In this document: piece by piece, positions 24,301 through 36,300 of the stretch
Position numbering within the stretch: the stretch's first letter is position 1
How the letters are laid out: every line of letters begins with the position of its first letter
NCBI RefSeq assembly: GCF_004798865.1
Contig: NW_025336598.1
Location: 14,288,885-14,352,884 of the forward strand
Source of the DNA: Varanus komodoensis
Taxonomy: Eukaryota; Chordata; Lepidosauria; Squamata; Varanidae
DNA: 64,000 nucleotides
Direction of reading: 5' to 3'
Made by a program: the position numbers and the translations under genes
The notes under the pieces: generated by a model
Told to the model about the DNA's origin: nothing
The model's database searches: none
What the model saw: only the letters and a program-made list of their open reading frames with translations

Positions 24301-27300
24301 TTCAGATCTAAGCCTCTTCCGGCCTGTTTATGCACCTAAAGATTTTCTTGAGGTAATTTGGAAAAACTTTAGTTTATCTATAGAACTTTACACAATAAGA
24401 TATTAATATAGTTGCCAAGAATGGGTCATTGGAGTCACTGGATTAATTAACTATATTTACGGTCATCTTCAGTATAGATCCTGGGACTTCAAAGTGACTA
24501 CTTAAGTGACCACTTGGTTAAGGAAGTAAAGTATAATGCTCTGTAAGCAGTACTGAGAATTGCCTAAAAGGTTATATTATTCATCTGTGGGAAGAACAAC
24601 AAACCATTCTTTGAGTAGCAGGAATGTTCATTTTATCACCCTTGCATTACTTCATAATATCCAAGAAATCTGGTTTCAAATATTCTGTGACCACTGAAAC
24701 TTTTTCACATACATTTCCCTGCTGAGGAACCCATACATTGCTGTAGGTTCTAGGCCACATTCTCACATGCACATTCAGTTCATGAAGAACACTGGTTGGT
24801 CTTTTGTGCCACACTACTTTTTTTAGTGTATGGAATGTGAGACATGGAATGCATTGAAGCTGCATATTAAATAGGGAAGTAAATAGTGGCAGAAAGTTGC
24901 TTTTCAGGAAAACTTCTATATTACTGGCCTTACCATTGGCAAACCCTCAATAGGTTTCTGAGGCGTCTCCCAGGGTTTCTATTACTCTTCAAAAATGTAT
25001 ATCCTCAGGTGTTTTGTTCTGACTAGAAGACACCATAGATCGTCTCGGTTGGGGCCATTTTCTATTTATTTATTAGCTTTATATTCTGCCTTTTTCTTTT
25101 TTTTAAGAACTCAAGTAGCTTATATCATTTTCCTGCTGCTTCCAGTCGTATCCCCACAACAACAGCCCTGTGTTGTAGATTGGGCTGAGAGTCTGTGACT
25201 GGCTCAAAATGACTCAGTTGGCTCCATGGCTGAATGGGGACTAGAACCCAGGTTGCCTGAGTCCCAGTCCTGTGCTGTTAACCAGTACACCACACTGGCT
25301 TTCTTGTTTACTATTGCTCAGTGGCAGACTGAAGGTTGTTGCAGTAATAGATTTTTGTTTGGCTTTCTGTTTGGTGATAGATTCAGAAGTGATACCGTTG
25401 TTCTGTGGATAGCTAAGAAGTAAGAAAGTTCAGTGGTGCCAGCAAGAAAGCTGCATGTACAAAGAAGGATTGAAAAGTACTGCTAAACCCCCCATAGAAA
25501 AGCATTGATGGAGGGAACTCAGACCCACGGTCTTCAAAATCTGTTGGGTGCCTCAAAGCATAGAAATATAATGGTATATTTTTCCCCATAAGTATTGTAA
25601 TAAGGCAGTATAAATCTTAATTAGCTTGCTTAATAAGAAATAGGATAGCTAGGCTAAATAATCAACTGGATTGCTTTTTGAAAAATTAAATCATATGTCA
25701 TATTTGAAAAATGTCCCTGTATGGATAGGAATTTCTTCACAGTTTAGGATTGCAGATTATGCATATATGAATGAATATTGTGTTGCACATGTACAGATAT
25801 GATAGATGCTTACCATGTGAGACCTAACTCTTGTACTTTTTTCTTTAGTTTTACTGATGGCTTGAATTATAATGCAACTGTAATATTTATCTGCAATTAA
25901 GGCTAATTAAATATGACTAAATTTAACCTTATAAAAGCAATTGGCATAAGTAAACAGTGTTATTTTGTATCTCTGTGTTTCTGTTGTTACTGTTCCCACA
26001 TTTCTTGTCAGTTTTTGCATATCTTTTAAAGCTTGGCCTACTTGTATAAACTTCCATAGTCCTATATAGACTCAGATGAATTATTCCTGTATGGACTTTT
26101 AAATGAACAAAAGAAGCAAAATGAATAATCTACCCACTCTTTCTGTCGCTATGACCTTTCTTACAGGTCATAAGTCCTAGAGATGGAATGAATACCATGA
26201 TTGACAGTAGCTGCATGATGATAAATGAACCATGGTGAAAGTTGACTCTTGGGTATTATTGCTCTGGAATAATGCACTACCAGTATAGGGGATGCAGGTT
26301 TCTTAAAGAACTATCTCCCCAGTGTAGCAATTTGATTGTTTTGACTAAACCAAACAGATTTTTTAAAGAAGAAAGTTGGGGACAGCAGGGTAAAATTGCA
26401 ATATTCTGTAGCAGTTGCCTAGTCCTAAAGAATATAGGAGTTTCCTTGTTTGCTGAGTGCAGTCCTACTACTACTCTAGCCTAATGCTTCTAGGAACTTA
26501 TAAATGAAGTGTGTAGGCAACTGCATGATGGTGGTGTGTCTTGTCCCCCACCACACACACATCTGCTATTATGTGATAGCCATTGATGGACACATTCACT
26601 ATTAGTTTGCTTAAACCTTTTAAAAAGATCTCCCGGGTCATCCAGGAGTTTGATGGGTTTATCCAGGTGCCTTTTTTCTTTCTTCTTGGTTGAGTCTTTT
26701 TATTGTATGTTAATAGATTTGAATGCTATTTGAATTATTTTTTAAAAATGTTTTAAATGCTGTATTATGTATTGTATTTTATTGTTTTATATCATCTCAT
26801 GAACCACCCAGAGAGCTTCAGCTATTACAGCTATTCTATACTACTATAGAATAGTAGTATTCTGTTATTCTATTAATAGAATAATAGAATAATTAATAGA
26901 ATAATTATTCTATTATTCTATTAATTATTCTATTAATACTACCATTAGTAGTATTCTAATGGTAGTATTCTATACTAGAATACTACTAATAGTAGTATTC
27001 TATACTACTATTACATTTCAGTAGTATAGAAATGTAATATATATAAATGGTAATAATAAAAAGCTATCTTAAACTAGCAGGTACAGCTGCCACATCTTGT
27101 TGAGGTGAATTCTACATGCTCTGACCTCAGGTCTGAGGAATACATGTTGCTTCTTGTGCGCCTCAGATTTTTTTGTCCCTCTTCCTATGTCATCTTCATG
27201 TTTTTGTTAACCAGTTTGCTGTCATGTCTGAACTGGCAAGTGCTTGTCTCCACACCACAACTTAAAACTCATGCACTAACCAAAGTTTCAGACATAACAA

Positions 27301-30300
27301 TTTTATATTGCCTGATTTTTTGACAAATATATATAAAATACTTACTTACAGTAATATTGCTTAAAGGTACTGATGAACCTTCGCAATCCGAATTATGAAA
27401 ACAATGAGCACCCTAGTTTTAGAAACCACTTGGGATTAATTCAGGTTCCATTGAAAGTAAAGGATATCCCTGAACTGGTAAGTATCCATTTTTAAAGGAG
27501 TTTTCTTAGGAAGTAAATATGAAATAAATACATAAATAAATTGTCTAAATTTAAATTATTGTACCAGTTTTCTTTGAAGTATATAGCCTTTGAGAATTAG
27601 TAAACAAATTTGATACATATATTTAAAGCACCAGCTTTAAAAGGCCATTCTTTAGTGTTTCATCTTGGAGCTTTTTATTTATTTAAAACATTCTATGTCG
27701 CCCCCATCGCAACAAAGCCTCGGGGCGGCTCATAAAGAATACATAAAACATACATAAATAATAATAATATGACAATTAAAAGAAGAAAAAGAAACACAAC
27801 ATTTAAAAACCCCCGGTGCATTCTTGGCTAAAAATTTTAAAATCCTAATACAATAATTTAGCAATTAAAATAAGTTTTAAATAAAAAGGTCTTAGCCTGG
27901 TGCTGAAAAACAAGTAACGACGGCGCCAGGCGGACCTCTCTGGGGAGCGCATTTCATAGATGGGGCACCACCGCAGAGAAAGCCCTCCTCCGGGTACTCG
28001 CCCTCCTAATATTTACAGAGGGTTCCCGGAGAAGGGCATCCGTTGCTGATCGCAAGGGGCGGGAGGGCATATATGGGTGCAAGCGTTCCTTTAGATATCC
28101 AGGTCCCAAGCCGTTTAGGGCTTTATAGGTCATGACCAACACCTTGAATTGGGCCCGGACTTCAATCGGGAGCCAGTGGGGCTGACGGAGAACTGGGGTT
28201 ATATGAGAACAACGCCCAGTCCCCGTCAGCAACCTGGCAGCTCTGTTCTGCACCAATTGAAGTATCCGAACCGTCTTCAAGGGTAGCCCCACGTAGAGCG
28301 CGTTACAGAAGTCTAATCGGGAAGTTACCAGCGCGTGTGTCACTGTCGCCAGGCAGTCGTTCTCCGGGAAGGGACGCAGCTGATGTATCAGCCGAAGCGG
28401 AAGGAAGGCGCTCCTCACCACCGCTGTCACCTGAGCTTCTAGAGACAGCTCAGGGTCGAGGAGCACTCCTAAGCTGCGAACCCTGTCCCTCAGAGGGAGT
28501 GCAACCCCATTTAGGACAAGGCCCAAGTCCCCCATCCCGAGGCCCGAGCCACCCACCAACAGGACCTCCGTCTTGTCTGGATTGAGCTTCAGTTTATTGG
28601 CCCTCATCCAGCCCATTACCTCGGCCAGGCACCGGTTCAGCACAGCCATTGCCTCACCTGGATTGGTGGAAAACGAGAGGTAGAGCTGGATATCATCAGC
28701 GTACTGATGATTCCGCAGCCCATGGCTTTAAAGAAAACCATCCGGAATACTTCAGCCAAAGAGTGGTATAGAAATAAAATTAATAACAACATAAACAACA
28801 AATGTTTAGCAAACAATTGGACCTAAGTTTTGTTCTTGGAGTTGCAACAATATGCGTGAAATAGTGTTCCGTTCCATTATTTCATTGTACTTGCAGATGA
28901 GATAGTAGAATTATAATATTCTTGGCTGAGTGAATTTATTAGAATGCTGTGGACCCATTGATCTTAGAGTGACTTTGTGTTTAGTTTGCATATTTTTTAA
29001 AAATAGATAACTTAGAATCAACTAATATGAAGGTGTTGCAGTGTGCATAATGCAGTACTCCCAAAATGATTTACCACCGGGACACATCCAATTTATACAT
29101 TTTATATATTACATTTTGAAAAAAAAATTTAAAAAGATTTCATCAATTTAAATTTTTTTAAAGATTAGACATTTTAAAAGTTTATAAAAATTGTAAATAT
29201 TCACACAAAGAGGGATTTTAAAATATGAAGCTTTTAGTGTAAAACATCAGTTTCACACATAAATGGTAGTATGTTACAATGCCACTTAAAAGCTGAATTA
29301 GGACCAATTGGAGACAAGGTCAAACCTCCATGTGTGTTTCTTCACTTGAGATAGTGGGACAGGGTAGTGTGCCTGGAATATGATCAAAAACAGAATGGGA
29401 AGTCTGCTTAAAGTAGACTATACTTATTTATTTATTTAAAACATTTTTATGCCGCCCCCATCTCAAAGCCTCGGGGCGGCTTACAACCAAAACAAAAATA
29501 TTAAAACCCGGTGCATCTCGGCTTAAAATTTTTAAAATCCTACACAAAAAATTAACTCTTAAAATAAGTTTTAGATAAAAAGGTCTTAGCCTGGCGCCGA
29601 AAAACTAATAACTTGCCACAATGCTGCTTGTAAGAAATTGGCTTTGAATTCTCTCCGAAATCAGAGAGTTGTGTTTGATTGACAAATGGTCTAATGTAGC
29701 ATTACATGGATTAATAAGTAAATATAATTGATAGCAGATTGAAGATCTGCTGACATGCAGTTATAATTTCAAAAATCTCTATGCTTGTTAATACTGTTTT
29801 TTTTCATTTGTGCATTTTTCCACAAAGAAGGAATATTTCAGCGAACTAGACTTGAACATGGGCCAGTTGGATATTGATGATTCTGCACATGTGCCTCCAG
29901 GTTAGTGTGGCTGTCTTGTAATGTTTCTTATGATTTCTTACAAGGATTCATGTAAGTTTTATTGCCAACACCAAATCCAGGGAGGACTCTTGTGTGTTTA
30001 TTTATAGTTTATTGGGGGAGGTTTGGCAAGTCATGACAGTGAGAGACACCAGACCTACTGAATATCTTCATTCCAGGAGCTCTGCTTTGATGTGGATTTT
30101 AAAGCAAACCTTACCTTATTGCAAGTGTAGAAAGTCTGATTTGAAAGTTATCCAATATTTAAATGCATCTATTTATTAATGTTTGTACCTACCAATTAGC
30201 TAAAGTTCTCTGGGAAATTTACAAAGTCAAAATAATATACATCATCCTGATAGTCTGATTCTGGAGTGTTATTCTCCACCCTTACTGAGGTAATAAGGCT

Positions 30301-33300
30301 TCTTTGGGCTGTAGTGCTTCAGATAGCAACTGGGGACTGCTCATATGTCTTCATGCAAAGCGATTGCTACATATGGGTGAATAGCTGACAGAGAAAGGGG
30401 TTCTAGTCTAGCCTTCTCTCTCACCTTCTATAATTCTACATGTAGGATTTCCTGCTCCCATGGATAAATGTCCCTTGAGCACCCACTTGCATTCTTAAGT
30501 GGTACATGTTTTCTACCTAAGTGATAGTTACACGTTTGACCACAAGGCACCCTGTATAGTTTGTGCATGTGAAATGTTCCCAGTGTATTTAATGGAAATG
30601 AATTGCTATATTTCCCATGCAAGTACTTAAATATATTGCTGAAAATTGTCTTCTTAGATCTATTATATATAGATTATAAGGCCCTGTATTTACTGTTGCG
30701 TTGCTTTAAATATAAGCTTCCTTCCTGTGTTCTCCGCTATGCTATATTTTGTGCTAGCACCTTGGATATTAATTAACTCTCTTGATTTTTAAAAAGTTGA
30801 AAACTAGGAGGGTGAATCCATAGTAGCAAGAAGAAGTAGTGGTTATGATACCTTAGAAATGAACACTGTTACTATAACCTTAACGTATGTCATAAATCTG
30901 TGGTGTGGTGCTTTGATTTTTGCCATCTAACAGTAGTGCTTCAGAAAGGGAGGGAAGGCTGCTGAAGCACCATCACAAAGCTTTGTATCCTGATGGCCCC
31001 AGTCTCCACCCTTCCCCTCACCCTGAACCACCCTCTTTATTCTTTTAAGTTGAGTTTTCCAACCTTGGAAAAGCAGACAGGTAGTTATTTCTGTGCAGCT
31101 GTGTATGTGTGGGATCAGACAGCAGTCTCTAGGTTTGGATCTGGAAATCTGAAGTAGCTTATGCTCCACTAAATCTTGTCCAGGGTGCCATACAACTGTT
31201 CTCTTCAGTGCACATGTGTATTATGAACGTGTGTTCTAAATCCTGGTGTAAATATGACTATTAAGCTGTAATAGTTTTGGACTTTTCACACTTTCTTGCT
31301 TGCTGTTTTAGAACTCTTTGAAAATGAGCATGTGCGTATTGGTCAAAAAGGTAAGAGTTGGTACACTTTTAAATAAACATGCATAGGATTACACTGTAAA
31401 CAATGTAAAATAAAATGTAACTTATACCTTTAAAATGACAGAGTGGATTGTGCTTTAGGATCAGGTGTCCTTTCCAGGTAAAAAAAAACTCCACAGCTGG
31501 CTTATTAAAAACAAAATAGTGACTGTGTGTGCATGTGTGTGTGAGTGAGATGCCAAAGATTTGAATCCCTGCTTTGAATTTCATTTTGTAATCACTAGTC
31601 TCCTCTCCCTTCTGTGCACAAAGAACTTTAATTAGTAATATTGGTGTGTATGTCCACGCATCGGAATAAAATATAAACTCGATTCTGCTCAGTGATTGTA
31701 CAGGATTCATTATCACTGAGTATCTATGCAGAATGATGTCTGCAGCCATCTTTCAAATAAGTCATTATTCTGCCTACTGAAAGGAAAAGAAATCAAGTAC
31801 ACAAAGAACAGATTTTTCTTTGCCTTCTCTTTCAAAGACTCAGTGCATTATTAAGATTGATTTTTTTGTCAGTGATGACAGTGTGCATTCTTTTATTGTG
31901 TAGTGGCTAGGAATTAGGAGTGTTTCTGCCACTCTTTAGAAAGTTGTGTATTTCTTTCAATTCATATTTTGTATGCAAATATTTTATGTTCTAATCTCCC
32001 TTCCTCATTCCTCTTTTCAGTGAAACTCTTTACTTGCCATTATTCTCCTGAATTCCTGCATAAATTCCTGCTCTAAGGCAGACTAAAGGTAGTCTGCCTT
32101 AGAGCAGGAACAGCAAAGAGTTAAGAAGCCAGAGTTCTTTTTGCTGTTTTCTCAAATCAATATTTTCCTTTCCAAACTGACTTGATTTATTAAACTAACT
32201 TTTCATAGGTTCTATATGAATACTTCACAAGACTTGACCCCTTACAAGATCTTTTTTAACACACTTAATATTTTGTTTGTTCTATTGATCATAACATATC
32301 CGTGGAACAGCATCATGAAAACACATTGAAGTTATGAAAGAACAAGATTGAGCTTGCTAGGGTGATGGTTAGCTGACTTGCATTCTTCCAGTATTCACAA
32401 GGTTGTCACCTTAAATTAAAAGTACATTCAATGCAAGGGAAATTTATTTTGGGAATAAAATTCAAAGCTAGAGAAAGCCCATCAGCTTCAGCTATGTAAA
32501 TAGAATTACATTATTAGATACACTGTCAGAGAAAACAAACAAAGTGTGAAGTACAGATTAAGAATTATATTACAGGGAGATGAGAAAGCATGCCATGGGC
32601 ATGTTTTATCTTAAGCCATATAGAAAGACAGCAATGACTATTTGATTTACTTCTGAAAGATGAAAGAAAAATCTCAACAATCTATTTCTGACTGGACACC
32701 TATTTCAGATAGTGAATAGGTTGTCTGGAAATCAGTGACCACCTTGATTTGGTAAGCAACTTTTCAGATTTGTGTTCATTGTTAAAATGATTTGTATCCC
32801 TTATTTCTTTAAAATTTTTAAATTGGGCATGATTATATTAAAGTTGGCTGATCACTTTTCATGGGATCTTAAATGCACAAAGGGAAAGGGAAAGGAGAAA
32901 AAAGGCGTGAGAATCCAGAAGGTTTTTGACTGGAATCTCTGATTTGTACAGGGTCATAACATTGTGTGACTCATAAGCAACAAGTCTGGCCAACTTATTA
33001 ATCAAAAGTGTAATGCTTTCCTTGTTTCAAGATGAATTTCAGTTGTATTGTTTCCAGCCATGCCCTGATTAATTGAGACTGGAATCAAAATGAAACGGAA
33101 GCCTTCATGATCCCAAACTGTCTTTAAATGAGAGATCTATTACTGCTGAGTTATCTTTGACTTGCTGCTAATTGGGTAGCCTTAACATTCATGTCACTTG
33201 CTTAGCCAGTGAATGTCAAGTATTAGCTTGGCATGCAGCCCCAGTAATTTATTTCTGGATTGTTAGCATCTTGCCAAGATACGGAAGAAAAAAAAAGAAG

Positions 33301-36300
33301 ACATATCCATGATGGGTTTTCCATGTCACTTTCCAAATTCACTGAGTATAGCTTTGTCTCTCAAGCATTTACTTTATGGGACAAAATTAAAATTTTTGTT
33401 TTGTACTTTGTCTGGTAGGAAGTAGAGGAAAAGAAACTAGATTCTTAAAAGGAGCATAGTGGAGTAGGAATCTATAGAACTTAAACTGGCTCTTTATTAA
33501 ACTGAATTCCAGTGAATATTTCAGATAGATTTTTTTTTAAAAATCCTTCTGTCTATGTGGTATATTGCTATGTGAAAGAACAAATTCCTCCAATGCTATA
33601 TTTTAATCACAAGTAGGGTACAACTACAGTTATAGAGAGAATCGCCTGGTAGACTTGAATATTTTGCACCATTTTTCTGGTTATTGCTAATATGTATTCA
33701 GAATGTCAGAGCCAGGTTAACCATACCTAAATCTAGATCTGCAGTCAGTCTCTGAGCTCAGTTGCTGGACAGAAGACAGCTGCTAATTTGATAACATAAC
33801 AGCAGAAGGCTTGGCTTGGCTAATTCAGTGGTTTAATGCTGCCTGGCAAATGCAGGTACTGATGCCAGACGCTGCTGCTTCATTTATTGCATGAGAAGGC
33901 TTCTGAGGCCAGAGCACATAGGCCACAGTAATTATCATGAGGTTCTTGGTCCATACTCTGAAGCTTGCTGTTACAGGTTCATTCAGCAATCCTTGCGCTC
34001 TCTGCTTCATGTATGTTCTGGCTGCCTGAGAGGTAAAAACAACTGATACGTATGAACCACTGTCTATTGCTATAAGTGTCATTGGCTTCATCATATGATC
34101 CTAATAGAATGAATGGCTCTGTCCTTTAGCAGAGAGATACAGGTGAGGGTAAAATGTTATTTTGCAGAAGAGAGAAACTGTATATCAAAACAAATTATAT
34201 TTAGGAATCTCATAAAAATAGTTTTACTGAATCTAACTCTTAAGTAGGACCAGAAGGCAATTGTCCTCTGCTAGTTTGCTCCTTCGATATATTATTCAGA
34301 AAGTATACTTCCTCTGAATATTGAGAGTTATTTTTTTATGTCTTAACCTTCTGCTTAATCCTGTTTTAAAGCCATCTAAGCTAGTAGCTGGCCAGTGACT
34401 TTGTCTCCAAATTTTGGGGCAGTGCAAGTTAAATTGTGTGAAGAACTACGTCCTTTTGTTTGTCCCGAGTCTCTTGCCTGTCAATTTTACTGGGATATTT
34501 TCTCTTTGAAATTAAATGGGGCTAAGCTGTATCTTCTTTCCACTTCTACAAATGCTGAATCTGATATCACAGTGGTTAATATCCCTAAGTATTTTAAGAA
34601 CACTTGCATCTCATGCAAGGTTTTGAGTACACTGAATATTAAACCCAGGAAGGGCCATACCTCAGTGGTATAGCTAAAGGTCTGAGATTCAATCCCTTGC
34701 ATCTCTAGGTAAAGCTGGGAAATTCCCCTTCTTGAAACTCTGGAAAGCTAATGTCAGGCAGTGTATACACTGCATCCCTCTCATAGGAAACTGCTATATA
34801 CCACCACTGATCCATGTAGGTCAGGGTTGTTTATGTGAAATGACAGCAGCTCTCCAGGTTTTCAGATAGAATATTCTCTAACATTGAGCTACAGCCTTCC
34901 TTCAAAAGTATTTTAACACGTGCAAATTCTCCTGTGTCCTTTGGTCTCCTCAAGTGCATATCATGTCTGTCAGTAGGCTTGTTAAGTTCAACTGTATTGT
35001 CATCTAGCTGACTTGGAACATTTGTACCATTATCCCTTAGGGATGAATTATCCTGAACCAAATGCTCCTCAGCGTCTTCCTCCCTAGAAAACAATTTAAA
35101 GGCTGCCGTGCAGCCTTTTTAATAATAACCACAACAATTTGCTCTGCAGCAGAACTCACAGTCTACTTTTGCTCTGGGTATAAGTTAGTAGTCTTCTTTA
35201 AGAAATGATTGCTGTCAGCTTCCTCTTTTATTCGATACAACAATTATACTGTCCACCAACCTTAAGCTGTGAATTCTTGTTTTCTTGAGAAAAATGCCTG
35301 GGTTTCTGTTTTGGGAGATTCTTGATTTCATCTAGGCTTCATCATAAAGCCAGCTACCAATTCTTTTTCTCCTTTCATAACTAAAATATGCACTGAAGCT
35401 TAATTTATTAACAGTTTTGTTCTTCCTAACACACTAAAGTTTTCTTCTTTAAGATGTATAGGGATTAGTTTGTCAACAGAATTGCTAAAAAAAGTTCAAT
35501 GAAGAACAAATGTTCTTGGTTTTTAGGGATGTTTTCAATGTTGAGGTGTGAAGAGAGCAAATGTAAGGGCACTACTGTGAATTTTGCTCACACTAATACA
35601 AATACCTACTATATATACACTCCCATCAGCCATTCTGAACATGGGTTTATTTTTTCTGTGATTTAAAAAAATGGAAGAATAGAAGGTCTACACCTGACAA
35701 AGAACAATACTTGCTACTTCCCTTCGTGGATTCCTTTTGGGACATTTGTTTGTTTTTATTTATTTAAAATATGTCTAGGCTTCTTTTGAGTAACTTTAGG
35801 AGATAGCAGTATTATGTCAGCTGCCCATGGGTGCCAATGGGTATGGACTATCAGGGCATATGCACCTTTGCTTAGAAATAGTGCTTTAGAGCTAAGAGGG
35901 CAATGGTACAGGCTTTCCTTTATTGACTGCAAAATAGTTAAAGGATGGTGTGGAAAGATGAGATAGAATATACTCCAGGGCTAACATAGTATGAGAGACA
36001 AGGAAGGAGTTCAGATATTATTTCTAAATATTGTAAACTGCTTTGAGGACCTAATAATTAAAAAGTGGTGTATGAAGATTAACACATAAATACTTGATGA
36101 TGATGACAGTGCCACCATCTCTTCTAGTGAAGAAAGTATCTTGCATATAAAGTCTGTGGTTTGGGAAGGCCACTTAGGCAACTTAATAGCTTGTAAACTA
36201 AATGCTTATTGGTTGATTGTCCTCAGTTAAATTAAGCAAGGTATTGCTAAAATGCAGTACTTGGTTTATTAGTTTTTACACAGATGGAAGAGGGAAAATG

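Larger units (their letters stand above)
29901..34640. other. Introns 9, 10 and start of intron 11's predecessor region, mostly unassigned
   Basis: Apart from exon 10 and the hairpin at 32,065 I recognise no repeat here. The segments at about 33,050-33,260 and 33,830-34,110 have balanced, non-repetitive composition of the kind seen in conserved non-coding DNA, but conservation cannot be judged from one sequence. Confidence 0.4.

Noticed and set aside
26838-27045. CRISPR-like array
   Set aside because: Units are overlapping palindromes without unique spacers, in a vertebrate intron.
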